The notes under the pieces: generated by a model
The model's input: the letters and a program-made list of their open reading frames with translations, nothing else
The model's database searches: none
What the model was told of the DNA's origin: nothing
Program-made: the position numbers and the translations under genes
Shown: positions 35,402-49,503 of the stretch, piece after piece
Layout: each line of letters starts with the position of its first letter
Position numbering within the stretch: the first letter of the stretch is position 1
Source: Epinephelus fuscoguttatus
Lineage: Eukaryota; Chordata; Actinopteri; Perciformes; Serranidae
NCBI RefSeq assembly: GCF_011397635.1
Contig: NC_064773.1
Location: forward strand, 3,214,501 to 3,278,500
DNA: 64,000 nucleotides
Reading direction: 5' to 3'

Positions 35402-35779
35402 TTACTTGGAGCTGGTGTACTTGGTGACGGCCTTGGTGCCCTCAGACACGGCGTGCTTGGCCAGCTCCCCGGGCAGCAGCAGGCGGACGGCGGTCTGGAT
35501 CTCCCTGGAAGTGATGGTGGAGCGCTTGTTGTAGTGAGCCAGACGGGAGGCCTCACCGGCGATGCGCTCAAAGATGTCGCTGACGAAGGAGTTCATGATG
35601 CCCATGGCCTTGGAGGAGATGCCGGTGTCGGGGTGGACCTGCTTCAGCACCTTGTACACGTAGATGGCGTAGCTCTCCCTCCTCTTGGTCCTCCTCTTCT
35701 TATTGCCGCTCTTGCTGACGTTCTTGGTGGCGCCTTTCTTTGAGCCCTTCTTGGGCGCTTTGACTGTAGTATCAGGCAT
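35402..35779 (-). CDS. histone H2B, divergent N-tail (unit B)
   Basis: 125 residues, with the same protein as the gene at 20056-20433, including the unusual [20 protein letters not shown] tail and SFVSDIF. The 5' leader differs by a few substitutions (GTCGCTCTGCTGGG here, GTAGCTCTGGTGGG in unit A), which are not homopolymer errors and so hint at two haplotypes. Promoter: CCAAT 35881-35885, octamer 35849-35856, TATA-like 35833-35840, all on the minus strand. If units A and B are one locus, this and the unit A gene are the same gene. Confidence 0.95.
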   Translation of the reverse strand: MPDTTVKAPKKGSKKGATKNVSKSGNKKRRTKRRESYAIYVYKVLKQVHPDTGISSKAMGIMNSFVSDIFERIAGEASRLAHYNKRSTITSREIQTAVRLLLPGELAKHAVSEGTKAVTKYTSSK

Positions 35780-36089
35780 GTTGTCGCTCTGCTGGGAACC
35801 GACGAGTATGTGCTGACGGGTCGGAGCGCTGCGATATAAAAGAAACCTATGCAAATACAGTGTGCTGTCCCCACTCTGCCATTGGCTGATATTCAGAGCC
35901 TCATGCAGTGTAGAAACGTTCCCCGGATGTGACTCATGTTTCTGCTGCTGGGCTGGTTCAAGGATCAGAACCGTGAAATACAGTTTTCTTTTCTTTCAAA
36001 ACCATCCAGTCAGGAGTCACTTTGAACAACAACATCATTACATTTCTACATTTGTTTTTTAAATGACGTCTCAAAACACATATTTTTAA

Positions 36090-38145
36090 CAGATAGATGA
36101 TACTTTATTAATCCCGCACCCAGTAGCTTTTACACAACACACACAGACACACACATAGATAGGAAAAAAAATAGGTACAAAAAATAAATAAAAAACACAC
36201 CGCAGTGAAATGATCGTACCAGGATCACTACAGAGAGCTGTCACAGTGATATCTTTGTGATGTTATAGTACATATTTGTGGTTGACAGTGCAGGTATTGC
36301 AGTGTAAGGTGATTAGATTAAAGTGTGAGAGCAGTGCAGTGATTAGAAGTAATCAATACTTTGCTATGGATGATAGGCATAGATACATATATGTACAGAC
36401 ACCAGTGCAGATGCAGATTTTAATTTGTTTCTCTTGTAAGAAGGAGCTTAGAAGTAAAGTAAAGACTGTAATAAATAAGGAATGCTGGGAAACATAAAAA
36501 GCGCATACGGTTAAATATGAAATGCTCACAGAGGGTGAATATTTAGACAAATACAAATGCAAACAAGGAGAACATTTCTAAAGATAATGTAGTTCGTTCC
36601 AGCCTGCTGTCGTTGGGAGGAGCTGAATAACCTTATGACCTGGGGGACAAAAGACTTCCTCAGTCTGTCTGTCTGTCTGTTGAGCAGGACTGAGAGAGAA
36701 GTCTGCCACTGAACATACTCTGCTTAGTGAGTGTGCTGTGCAGAGGGTGGCGGGCATTGTCCATGATGGACAGCAGTTTGTCAAGAGTCCTTCTCTCTGT
36801 AACGGACATAAGGGAGGTCTCGTCCTCTGGAAGTCCACCACCATCTCTCTGGTCTTATAGGTTTTCAGCTGCAGATGGTTTGACCAGCACCTTTTCACAA
36901 AGACCTCCACCAGTCTCCTGTACTCGCCCTCTTGTCCACTTCTTATACACCCAACAATCGCAGTGTCATCTGGGAACTTCTGCATGTGGCGTGACTCAGA
37001 GTTGCACGTTAAATCAGAGGTGTACAGAGTGAACAAGACAGGGGAGGCCAGATAAACGTCCACATGAGCTCCTCGCTGATGTGGGTCCCCAGGAATTCAA
37101 AACTAACAGGGAATTTATACTTCTGCTGGAGACGCTGCAGTGCACTTTCACATGCTGTGGCGGGGCTTCAAACCAGACTGAAACTTTTCATAAATACTAA
37201 AATCCTCTCCAAGATGCAGGATAGAAAGGGGAGTTTGGTTTTTGGTCTAAAATTAGAAAGAACTGCAGGGTCCAAGTTTCTCTCTTTTTAAAAGAAGTTT
37301 CACAACTGCATGCTTATTAAAAGCAGCAGGAACACACCCTGAGCTAAGGGATGAGTTAACCAAGGTTAAAATGCTAGACCCAACAGTATTAAAAACATCT
37401 TTAAATAAACAAAGAGGAATACTGTCAACAGAGCAGTTTGCAGGATGTAGCTGATTAATTATATCACATAAATGAAACTGGCTCAAACTCCTGGAAGACA
37501 GCCGAGCACAAAGGAGGGACAGAGGGGTCAGAGACAGAAGTGTTAGAAAGAAAACTAAAAAACAGATTTGATCAATAAAATATCTCAAAGTCTTCACACA
37601 GAGATGAAGGCTCAACTGGATCTGTGTCTCAAGGTTAATAAGAGAGTTAAAGACATTTGAAGGTTGTGAAGGTGTGCAGTTGTAGGTATGGAGGGAGTAG
37701 GGGGCGGAGCTAAGCACACAGTCTTGTGGTGCTCCTGTGCTGAGGGTCAGACTCCAGCAGGTGTGAGGCCAACTCTATCCTCCTGCCCCAGGACGGCTCT
37801 TCCAAGGCACACTTTAAAAACAGCCACCATCATCCCAGTGCCCAAGCAGACCAACATCAGCTCTCTGAATGACTGTAGACCAGTTGCACAACACCCATCA
37901 TTTTAGACAGGTTGCAGAGATTACAGATATCAGTGAAAACCTCTGCAAGCTGGTGAACGCAGTCCTTGTGGACTCTGCCAGGGACCCCATCCGAACCTGT
38001 TGCTTTCTTGAAATTCACAGCTTTCAGGACTCGTTTGACCTCAGGTTGGAGAGATTACAGATATCAGTGAAAACCTCTCGTTTGATGTCTTGTGGCTGCA
38101 GCGTAAACCAGGGGTCAGCAGTGTCTGTCCAGCTGCGGTGAAACA
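36090..38145 (-). mobile_element. Rex1-like LINE with L2 piece (unit B)
   Basis: Counterpart of 20744-22800, with the same scrambled order; broken throughout. Confidence 0.75.
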
Positions 38146-38712
38146 ACAGTCCAGTACTTTCTCCAATCAGCAAACAAGTGTTTCAGTCCCTCAGACAGTG
38201 AACTGTTGCCTGTCAGTGGGTCTCTGCTGCTCCTGAAGTTGGTGAAGTGTGATTGTTTGAACAGAAATCATGTTTCAAACTGTACTGATACATTTACATA
38301 GATACATGAGCTGTTCATAGTGAATGAAGGTGAATTTTAACTTCAGTTGTTTACTATGAGGTGGTCATGACAAACAATCAAAAACATGTTTACCCTGTTA
38401 TTTATCACATCTCAGTCTTCATCATGTCAACCTGTTAATATCATTGAAGTGGTACATTCTCTTTGTATAAGTTGTTGACAAGAAAATGCTAAAAGAAGAA
38501 TAACAAAAAAATAAATAAAAGGAGTTTAGTAAAGTAAAACTGTTAAATGTTGTGAAAAGAAATGAGATTTGGGAGGAAAAAGGGTGATGTTAAAGGCTTG
38601 GTATGTTTCACAATATGTTGTACAAACATGACATAAAGTGTTAACTGTGGGCCAGTTAAATCCTCTGTGTCTTGTTTGTGTTTGATGTTCAAGTAAACAA
38701 TTTAAAATATAT

Positions 38713-39601
38713 AGTTGTCACCATCTAGTGGACATAATCTGATATTGTGAACTTAACTTTTTGTGCACTTGATAAATTAGATCTAGAATGTTTCTCAAAG
38801 TGGTAAGAGGTGAAACTTCTTCTCCATCACAACTCTCTGCACTATTAGCCTACAATGATCTGTCCATCCATAATGTTCATGTGATCATGATGGAACTGAA
38901 AGAGTGTCAGTGTAACATTGAAAGTCACTTGCTGCTTCCACAGACAGCTGACATGTATTTGTCAGTGTGTTTGATCATTAATAGGACAAAGTTATGAACG
39001 ATTTCAATCTAAAGGAGTCACAGCAGCAGCTGCGATGGCAAGTCTGGCTAAACTGCACCATGAGCCTCGGCCATCAACGGCGTGTTTGCTGCCACCACAA
39101 AAACGGGACTTTATTGCAAAGTCATCGACAGCACATGGTTGTTTTTACACGGAGTCCCTGAACAAACATGTGGGCCAGCTGGAAAACGGCTTTTGATGGA
39201 GCTGTGATGCATTTGAAATCATTTTAGGAGACAAATGAGTGGGAAAAGCCGCCGAGCAGCGCTGGCCACGGCGGCAATAGGCGAGGTTTGGAGGCTCCAC
39301 ACACAAAATGCAGACAGCATCAGAGCTCTCCATGACTTGAATATGAAGAGACACAAGTCCGCTATCGGCCCCTTCGCTGTCAGCCTTCAGCACCTGTCAC
39401 ACATTTAGTTTGGACTCTTTTAGCAGTCCAGAGAAAACACAAGTTGCACGGCATCCACACTGCACGGAGGAGCCACGGGCTGCCTTGAGTCTCCACGGTT
39501 CTCATGGTGTGTTTAAGGACAGCCTCCTGCTCGGAGCTCTCCAACAGTCCAGTCACACTCTCGTCTTGTCCTCAGTGACAATCCAACAACTGCAATAGAA
39601 G
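38713..39601 (+). promoter_or_regulatory. H1 5' flank and promoter block (unit B)
   Basis: H1 box AAACACA at 39435-39441. In this copy the upstream stretch 39236-39409 reads through as MSGKSRRAALATAAIGEVWR to SLQHLSHI and a stop. Confidence 0.6.
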
Positions 39602-40254
39602 ATGGCAGAAGTAGCTCCAGCTCCAGCTCCAGCTCCCGCTCCAGCCGCCGCTGCGCCGCCCAAAGCGGCCAAACCAGCCAAGAAGAGGTCCACCGCACCC
39701 AAGAAGAGCAGCCTCAGCGTCAGCGAGCTGATCGTCAAAGCTGTGGCCGCATCCAAGGAGCGAGGCGGCGTGTCTACGGCCGCCCTGAAGAAGGCTCTGG
39801 CTGCCGGCGGCTACGATGTGGACAAGAACAAGGCCCGCATCAAGACCGCCATCAAGAGGCTGGTGGAGAAGGGGACCCTGGTTCAGGTCAAGGGGACCGG
39901 GCCTCCGGCTCCTTCAAGATGGCCAAGAAGGCAGACGCCCCCAAGGCCAAGAAGCCAGCGGCCAAGAAACCTGTTAAAGCCAAGAAGCCCGCAGCCGCCA
40001 AGAAGCCCGCAGCCAAGAAACCTGCAGCGGCCAAGAAGACTGCGCCAGCCAAGAAGGCAGCTTCCCCGAAGAAAGCCGCCAAGAAGTCCACCAAACCCGC
40101 AGCCGCCAAGAAAGCAGCCAAGAACGCCAAGAGCCCTGCAAAGCCCGCAAAGAAGCCTGCTAAGGCCCCCGCTAAACCCAAGGTGGCCAAGAAGCCATCG
40201 AAGAAACCTGCCGCCAAGAAGCCTGCCAAGAAAGCAGCACCCAAGAAGAAGTGA
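39602..40254 (+). pseudogene. linker histone H1, single-base frame break (unit B)
   Basis: The ATG and TGA correspond to the other H1 genes. The span is 653 bp, one base short of a whole frame. The missing base is a G in the run near 39900 (ACCGGGCCTCC here, ACCGGGGCCTCC in the other copies), just after [11 protein letters not shown] at the end of the globular domain. Unit A has all the Gs here but lacks bases elsewhere, so between them every part of the gene is seen unbroken. I read it as a functional H1 with a consensus error. N-tail: [20 protein letters not shown]. Globular domain KERGG type. The C-tail from 39919 to the stop is a clean Lys/Ala/Pro frame. Confidence 0.92.
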
Positions 40255-40275
40255 GCTGTCCTCACTCTCAACAAA

Positions 40276-40290
40276 GGCTCTTTAAGAGCC
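40276..40290 (+). terminator. histone mRNA 3' stem-loop, one T short (H1, unit B)
   Basis: GGCTCTTTAAGAGCC has one T fewer than all other copies, giving a 3-nt loop. Probably another homopolymer error. Confidence 0.9.
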
Positions 40291-40363
40291 ACCCACATCA
40301 TCATTAAAGAGCAATGCTTTCTATTGTATTAGTAATATCTGCACACACACACTTGGGTTTAAA

Positions 40364-40819
40364 ATGGACATTATGAAGACAAGCATAGTAATCATACACC
40401 AAATCACTGCCAAGCTTTCACTCAACAAAGCACGTAAAATGCTTCAAATAACAGCTGATCACACATCAAAGAGACAGATCATAAACCCTATCATATATCC
40501 CCTATGCTGGGCCGGCCACACATATTTTGCCTCCAGTCCAATTTCTCCTGATAACATCCTCTTGTCATTACTCTTCATCTCTTTTATCATCCATGCTACT
40601 GTAGGAGTTAACTTAACACATATTCAAAAGAAACAACTTCTTTCCTGTTCCACTAAATATGAGCAGCTACACTGGAAAGAAGTGGCAGCAGCTCCATCTT
40701 TTCTATCAGTAAGTGCATTGAAATCGCAACATAATAGATTAAACTCAACATTAACTCTATTTTCTCTCTTCTTTCTCCCCCAGCCACTCAGTGTCATGTT
40801 CACCAGCTTCAGGGACTGA
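40364..40819 (+). other. 151-codon open frame with possible mini-intron (unit B)
   Basis: Same translation as 25008-25463, with the same GTAAGT donor and pyrimidine-rich CAG acceptor. Confidence 0.3.
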
Positions 40820-40948
40820 CCAATCCTGTGCGAGCAACAGCACAGTCTCATTTACATCGTGGCTGGAATTACACCCTTCTGCGTTCAGCGTCACTCGACT
40901 GTACAGAGCTGTGCAGCTGTGACTGTCTGAAACCACCGTCAGAAGCGA
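40796..40948 (+). promoter_or_regulatory. orphan histone-like promoter relic (unit B)
   Basis: The same CCAAT and CTCATTTACAT pair, ending at the Tx1 LINE insertion site. Confidence 0.4.
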
Positions 40949-42984
40949 GGTCGAGAGGGGTCAAGCAGGGCTGCCCTCTTAATGCTGCTTTGTACATTTT
41001 GGCCATAAGCCCTTTAATCAATTCTGAAAGTTTAATCTCTGGTATATGTGTGGGTCACATGCCCAAGTTTACAGCAATTGCCTACGCCGATGACGTCACT
41101 GTTATTATAAAGAACCAACTGGAAATGGATGCTCTAACTAATCATTTAAATCTGTATGAACTAGCATCTGGTGCTAAGTTGAATCATAGTAAAACAGAGG
41201 GAGTTTGGATCGAGACGAGAGGATAAACCGAACATTAATGTTCAAATTAACCACGAAATAAAAATTTTGGCTATAACATTCTGTAGTAATGATTGTAGTG
41301 AAAGAAACTGGGAGCAAAAACTGACTGAAACCAAAGAAGTAGTTAAAAAAAAAAATGGAAAAACAAAAAAGGTAGCAGTTATAAAACCAGAATCAACATA
41401 ATTAAAACTTTCATCCTGTCCAAACTCCTCTTTCAGGCTAACATCTTTCCTCCGTCAGAGAAAATGATTATGAAATTAAATAAACAGTGTGTTAATCTAG
41501 TGTGGGGTACAACCAGAGAGGTCACTAAAAGAGAAATAATGTATAAAGGTAAGGAATATGGGGGTTTGGGGGCTGTGGATCTGAGCATTAAATTATAGGT
41601 CGCTTTTGTTAGAAATGTGTCTGCTGCATTCCTCAGAAATGCTCTCTGGATAGGGAACAGATCACTGTGGAGAAAAAGGAGAGGGAGAGACAGAACTGGC
41701 CCATATTATAAATTATTATATGCTGATTATCTAATGGAACACCAACATTTAAATATTGATTGGTGTAGTTCATCCAGCAAACATATTTTTAATACAATTA
41801 ATAATTATAAATATGGAGGCCTTATGAAATATAAACACATATCTGATAATTATAGCAATGAAGTGATAAATATATTAAAAAATAAAACCATGTCAGAGAG
41901 CATCAGAGACAGCAGATGGCTGACATCAGTGGGCAGACTCCCAGTGAGAGCAGTTGTTTCATGGAGTTGTTACGTCACCAAACATGGGTGCAGATCTGAT
42001 GACAAGTTTGGGGGGGACACAATCAGTTGTGATTTTTTTTTAATTGCACGTGTGCAAATCATGCCCACAGAGCGCTTGAGATTGCCAGCATATTTCACGA
42101 ATTCATAGAGGCTCATCACCATCACCAAGTCATTCAAAAGCACTACAAAGAGAATCATATGCTTACCTTTACTGTTTATTTCTCTTAAACAGCCAGTAGT
42201 ACATGGAACCAGCCATCACCCTCCTTTTCACTGCTTCGCTGTTAGTTAATGCTACTTCTAGTTTCAGGGTCTCAGGCATGTTATGTCCACTCACGTTCTC
42301 ATCTCTCGCCTCACGGATTCCCATTTCTCATCATCTTCCCTTTCTCCCAGTATATAGGACTACTGTATACATTTGTTCAATTTCAATCATGTAGGCTATT
42401 TGGAACTGGGGGAGGACAATTTGTGTTTTGCAGAATGTGGGGGGGGACATGCCCCCCCCATCCCCCCTGGGATCTGCACCCATGCCACCAAAATATGTCC
42501 AATGATCAACTGCTCCGAGCCTGAAACTCAAGAACATCTGCTAATGAACTGTTACAGAGCACAAGAGGTGTGGAGCATTTTAAAAGGCCTGGGTGTGAAT
42601 TTTAAAATATGCTACAAATCTGTTATGTATGGACTTTTGGATGAGAAGATGCCCCCGAAACACAAAGAGTTGTTTCAAATGATCATCAGTGTAGTTTGTG
42701 TTAAAATATGGAAAACAAGATGTGCCATGACTCTACATCAGACTGTCATAGACAGCAACATGGTCGTGAGGCAGGTACTCACAGACCTCCGGAGGAGGAA
42801 AACAGTGGACAAATCTGTGCCTCCCCTGGCACATCCTGGATCTGTAACTCTGACTCAAGGACACTTCCCATCCTTTTGGTTGTATTGTTGTCATGTATTG
42901 TCTTATCTAATTTGTATGCTGATAAATTCTGTCTGTACTTGTGTTTGAAATTAAATGAAGTTTATTAAAAAAAAAAAAAAAAAA
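40949..42984 (+). mobile_element. L1-Tx1-like LINE, 5' truncated (unit B)
   Basis: Target duplication TCAGAAGCGA (ending 40948) and TCAAAAGCGA (42985-42994). The RT start reads in frame here (RGVKQGCPLNAALYILAISP). The MITE interrupts it at 41983-42484. Confidence 0.85.
41983..42484. mobile_element. non-autonomous hAT-type element (unit B)
   Basis: Same inverted ends as 26635-27142. The left target copy is partly lost (GTCACCAAA), the right one is CCACCAAA. Confidence 0.85.
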
Positions 42985-43567
42985 TCAAAAGCGAAAGCAG
43001 TTATGTTCTGTTTTATATAAACTTTAAGATACTTTGATGAAGATAATTCAATAATTTGTTTATATCACTAATGTATTTTCTAGTCAGTATATTATGACTA
43101 TTCTGTATCACATACATTTATAATAAACTGTAGTAGTTTTGTGAATGCAAACTAATCATTTGGTGAAAAATTGTGGTGTATTGTCATATGATATATAATA
43201 TAATATAATATAATATAATATAATATAATAATGGCAGGAGAGGTAATATTCGTGTTCTGTATCACTTCTGAAAATTGGCATTAGTTTAAGCAGGCAGACG
43301 ACAGTGAATGTGCTTGTGTAACTTTCACAGTGATGTACGGTACAGGGAGGTTCCATTCATTCTTATTAAGAAACAATAGTTTGGGTTTAGGCAATTTCTT
43401 ATTTTTTTTTATACAACTTCTCCAGCCTTCGAAAACACCCTCACATGGCACAGCCGATGCTGGTGTACACAAAGCCTACAGCAAGGCTGTATAAATGTGG
43501 GTATATCAGTTTCTGCCTCTCCTAGTACTCCAGTGGGTCCTGCAATCTTCCAATATTTGGTTCGGAC

Positions 43568-44811
43568 TAGTGACGGTGAAATCGAAGCTTCATGAAGCAG
43601 TGAACCACTTTGACACGACTGCTTCATGAATGACACACTGCTCGAAACATTTCACACAGTCAGAAGAGTGACATCTGCTGGCTGTACCTCAGAACTGCAT
43701 TTAAGTGGAGGACCTGAACAGGCCTCAGGACTGCCTGTCACATACTGCTACGTATTTCAGTCTGTGGTGAGGTGTGCCGCTGCTGCACCAACTGGTTCTC
43801 CTTGTTCATATAGTCTTTGTAACATCAAGTATGTGGAGTTCCATCTGGTTTCAACTTCTTGAATCAGTTTGTGAACTGGCTTCTGCAGCTGAGTTTGCAT
43901 CTCTGTGAGTTTCTCCTTTGCTTTTGTGCTTGTCCTAAAAAAAAGCGACAATTCTTCTGCCTCTTGTTCTGATGTCAGCCAGTGGAGGAGTTTGATCCAA
44001 TACCTTCTTCACAATAAGACTGAAACTGTGGGCTAAACATGGAACATTTCTGACAGCCAACAGTTTGGCACAAAGGATCATATTGGATGCATTGTCTGTG
44101 ATTAAACAGTGCACTTTCTCTCTCAAGCCCCACTCATTTATCTGCAGCTCCATGGCATCCTCAAATGTTCTACTGTGTGGACTGTATGAAATGTCCTACA
44201 CCAAGCAAAACACTTGACCCCAAGATGGGCATCCATGCTCATGGAGGTCCACATGTCTGCAGTTGCTTACAGATGTGCTTTCTCCAGTTCCTGCTTTGCC
44301 TTCTCTTCAGCCTCTTATACCTTTTCTCCACCACAGCTTGTAAGGCCTGGTGAGTAGGCAACATGTAGGTTGGGTCCAGCTTCTGTACGAGTGCCCTCAA
44401 GCCTTTGTCCTCCACCACTTTAAATGGTTGAGTGTCAAGCACAGCCATGTCGACCAGTGCCTTGTCCAACTCAGCTTGCTGATCTTACAATGAAAGTATG
44501 CAAACATTATTTAAAAGTATACATTTCAGTTGTTTTTCAGTTTTACAGCTATATGTTGACATACATATAGCTATTCACTGTTTGAGCAGTGAATCAGAAC
44601 CCTTTTTAAAGCCTTGACATATTGAAATGCCCAACCCCTTTGAAATTCCCGCGAAGCAGGGCAACACGCGATATAACGTAACAAGGCCTTTCTCACAGCA
44701 GTCACGTGATTGTGGACGTGCCGAATCAGGGATCGATACACTGTCTCAGAACACTTCGCTTCAAAAGATCGACACCGTGTCGAGCGAACTGGCTCGAGTG
44801 TAACATCAGTA
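43568..44811 (-). mobile_element. internally deleted hAT, nested (unit B)
   Basis: GTTCGGAC at 43560-43567 and 44812-44819; contents as in unit A. Confidence 0.8.
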
Positions 44812-44893
44812 GTTCGGACAGGTAACACTGTACCTCCGCAGTAACACCTGCAGTTACAATCTTGTGTTCTCTTGTTTACATGGCAGTGTTGCC

Positions 44894-45422
44894 TAGGCTG
44901 AGCAAACGTCCTCTTTTACCCGGACATGTCCACTTTTCACGTCCCGTCCGGGGCGTCCGGGGTTTTTATAAACTGATGATAATGTCCGGTTTTCCGTGTG
45001 TGTGTGTGTGTGTGCGTGCGGCACGGGCTGCATATTTCCGTCTGAACCTGAACCGAGCCCGACATTATTTAATGACCAAAGCACTGAGTTTGTGTCACAC
45101 AGTGGTTACAGGCTATTTAACAGGCCGGGTGTGCGCCGTGGGTGCTCAGCTACGGAGAGGAGACCTCCGTGTTTGAGACGGGAGCGGGAGGCGGAGGTCC
45201 GACACTTCTAGCGAGAGGAGAAGGAGAAATATAACAAAATAAGATAAAATAGGAAAAACCTGTCTCCCTCTTTTATTTTATTTTCAGCGTTTAATCAACC
45301 TCTCTCCTCCCTGGAAGTCTCAGACCTCCAGCCGCTGATGGAGGTCCGAGGCTTCCAGAGAGGAGAGAGGTAGAAACAAACAGCCACTGTGTCTGTGTGT
45401 CTGTGTGTCTGTGTCTGTGTCT

Positions 45423-45507
<85 letters not shown>

Positions 45508-45918
45508 TTATGTTCAGGTGTTGTCACGTAAATAACAGTGCCCAAGCAATAAACAGGACAGACAATAGGATTTTATTTATTTTTACACTACATTTTCACT
45601 GAAAGCTGACCGAATCTGACCCGAGCCCGAATACAATTTATAGCTACATTTTTGACCAAACCCGGCCCGACCTGTCGGGTACCGTCGGGCTCGGATCGCC
45701 ACATTCTAGTGTGTGTATGTGTCCCCTATTGGGGCCTATCTGAATTTCTGTCTTTGAGAGATATTATTTTGTAATATAAGTGAATTTTCTATTCATACAT
45801 ATAAATTTTAAATATATTAAAATGGCATCTTTGAGTAAACTGCGAGTATCATTTAAGTAGGCTATGTCGTGGCCGGCCGAGTGTCCTCTTTTTTGGAAAT
45901 CAAAATATGGTCACCCTA
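44894..45918. mobile_element. non-autonomous hAT-type element (unit B)
   Basis: GTGTTGCC at 44886-44893 and 45919-45926. It carries a (TG)n tract (45387-45506) and the palindrome with reversed spacer AGCCGCTGAT at 45330-45339. Confidence 0.85.
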
Positions 45919-46790
45919 GTGTTGCCTAGATGACGCCACAGTTTGTTACCTGAGAAGAACACACAGATCATGTTAGTGAGTGCTTTAATTACCTTAATTG
46001 ACCCCAAAACCAAAAATAATACATTACCTTGGGTTACAGGTTGAACATCCTGTGATACTGATGCCTGATCTGATAGTTCTGGGGTTTGAGCCGACCTAAT
46101 TATGGCAGGTAACACCCAGGTAGGCATCCATGTTAATGTGTGTCCACATGTCAGACGTAAGGCTAACTGCAGCCACCTTCTGCACTTTAGCCTTCTCCTT
46201 AGCTGCGTCATATTTGGCCTCCGCCATGGCCTCTACAGTCTAAAGGGGGAAAAACAACAACAACAACAACGCTGAATTGTCAGATGAACAATGAAAGTAC
46301 ACCTTTGCTTTATGCATGCACCCATACACACCTGCCTTGTGGGAAGAACATAGGTAGGATCCAGTTTGGACACAAATGCTTCCCTATCATGGAGATTAGG
46401 CCTCATACAGCTCTTGTTTTCTGGCGGCTGGATAAAAGAAAATATATATAAATATAGTTTGTTACTTGACTTTTGTTTATTGTGCAAATGAAAGACAACA
46501 TAATAAAATTGACAGTATACTTGTAATATTTTAATGACTTACCTTGTCTGGGAGCACCTCCAGTTCCCTCCTTATTCTCATGCAAGGCACGGAAGTGCTA
46601 TTATATCCTTGGAACACAAACACCTCACCTTTTTCAATAAAAGAAGAAATAGTGAAAAATACAGTTCTCCATAAGCAGACTTAATGCATCTGTAATTATG
46701 TAATTAGCTTATGTTATGGGGAGTAATCAAATCAAAGTCTTCCCACACGGGGAAATCCTCCTCTTCCTCGCTGGCTCCATCATGGCAACT

Positions 46791-47683
46791 ATCCTTCTCT
46801 CAACTGACCAAAACTGTCCTATCACAGCCACACATTTCTAATAGAGCCTGTGGGATTTATATTGCTGTCAAAACCTTGCGCCAAGAACTGAACCATGTGG
46901 TACAGCCTCCATACAGGCCAAAGAACAACAACAACAAATCATTTCGCCGAGCTATAGTTGTAAAATTTCTCCCACCTTTGTTGTTCTTGCCATGAAAAGT
47001 TTATTCTGCCGGTAAAACACGGAGCATCCTGGTAAACCGACATGTTGTGTTACATTCAAATGAGTCCGGACGTTTCTGTCGGAGTTTAGGACCCGGGGGA
47101 AGCATTACAGTTTGCGCACACAGCAGCCTGGAGCCTCCGAAGCACCGAAAGGTTAATTTGCTCCATGGATTCAACGTTCAGTTGCTTTGTGGGGTCATTT
47201 TTGGAAGTCACATGTCACACGTGGTGCCAAAATGGCAATTTTGGAGACCCCTATTAAAACCTCTCTAATTTTTTTCTACTTCACTTTATCAGAATCAACC
47301 TTTGCAGAGATAATGTTCACATATTGTTCTATGATCTGATAGAGTAGAGGGCATGTTGATGCCTTCAGGCCTGGAGCCTTAAACAAGAGACATCTGGGGA
47401 AGATTGGACAAGTAACATGGAAATTACATCTTCCTGTTTAATGGTGAATATCATCACCTAAATATTTTCTTGGAAAAGATGCAGCAGATGACCCGAAGTA
47501 AGACCAAAGTATGAAGCCTCACCTCTTCCAAATTCAACAAAGATGGCCTCTCCTTGTGCTGTTCACTAGGAGGGCCTATTGTAGAAAATATTATAGCCTA
47601 TAATGATGAAATATATGAAATATGATAATTGATAATTAAAAATGAAATAATTGATATGTTGTCAGTGATATTAAAACATGTGT
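46791..47683. other. intergenic, no gene recognised
   Basis: No coding or element signature that I can name. This is sequence unique to the window between the hAT and the H3 block. Confidence 0.5.
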
Positions 47684-47720
47684 CATGAGCAGGAAGGAGG
47701 TCTTGAGGTGAGAGTGAGGT

Positions 47721-47736
47721 GGCTCTTAAAAGAGCC
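47721..47736 (-). terminator. histone mRNA 3' stem-loop (H3, right)
   Basis: GGCTCTTAAAAGAGCC on the plus strand, 33 bp past the H3 stop. Confidence 0.95.
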
Positions 47737-47769
47737 GTGGTTGTGTTGGAGGAGTGTAGTCGGGTGAGT

Positions 47770-48939
<1,170 letters not shown>

Positions 48940-48981
48940 ACCTGCACACCCGCTCACCCGCTGGAAACCACACCCCAAAAA

Positions 48982-48997
48982 GGCTCTTTTAAGAGCC
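48982..48997 (+). terminator. histone mRNA 3' stem-loop (H2A, right)
   Basis: GGCTCTTTTAAGAGCC, 42 bp after the H2A stop. Confidence 0.95.
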
Positions 48998-49503
48998 AAA
49001 CACTCACCTCACAAAGACCTCCGTTCCTCCTACAATAACACAATTATTGCAACATTGCAGCAATCAAGTCAAAGCACAAACGGGAAACCTCAGTAAAACA
49101 ATGACATTGCAAAGAAACATTCAAACTAGTGATATCACAAAACTACATATATATATATAAGAAGAAGAGGCAGAGTATAGATACAGCACCTGACTGATTA
49201 GAGGCAGTGAACTAACAATAGACAGGCTGAGTGCCAAGTTTGACATCACTGAATGCATCAAGTGTAGATATTACACATGACATTAGTCTTCATATGTGAG
49301 GTCTGCAGGCAGCACAGCTTGGACATCATGTGTTTAATGCATCTATAAATCTTTATGCACTTTACATCCGCCTACAATTGCTGTTCACTGTCTCAGTACC
49401 TGGACTCTGTGCAACAACAACAATACACTTTATTCTCATATAAATACAAAAACTCTCTTGTGCTTCAGTAACAAGCCCTGATACACGTTTTAAAACTGAA
49501 ACT

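Larger units (their letters stand above)
30782..46030 (+). repeat. 15.2-kb repeat unit B (start of right contig)
   Basis: Same content as 15497-30681. It starts at the first base of the right contig and its homology ends at ATACATTACCTT, the last bases of the left contig. Confidence 0.95.
43236..46790 (-). mobile_element. hAT transposon with two nested hATs (unit B and beyond)
   Basis: The N-terminal exons continue past the repeat boundary on the minus strand. Exon 1 is at about 46790-46715 (MEPARKRR, then PVWEDFDLITP in another frame). A decayed BED-finger exon is near 46640-46545. Then come 46440-46330 (SKLDPTYVLPTRQ) and 46240-46100 (VAAVSLTSDMWTHINMDAYL). The C-terminal region is at about 43560-43340. 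The gene order matches the hAT at 3979-6951. Broken at several points and split by the nested elements. Confidence 0.75.

Noticed and set aside
15497-46030. Recent tandem amplification of H2B-H1 as a biological event
   Set aside because: Repeat ends coincide with contig ends at the gap; an assembly overlap explains it more simply.
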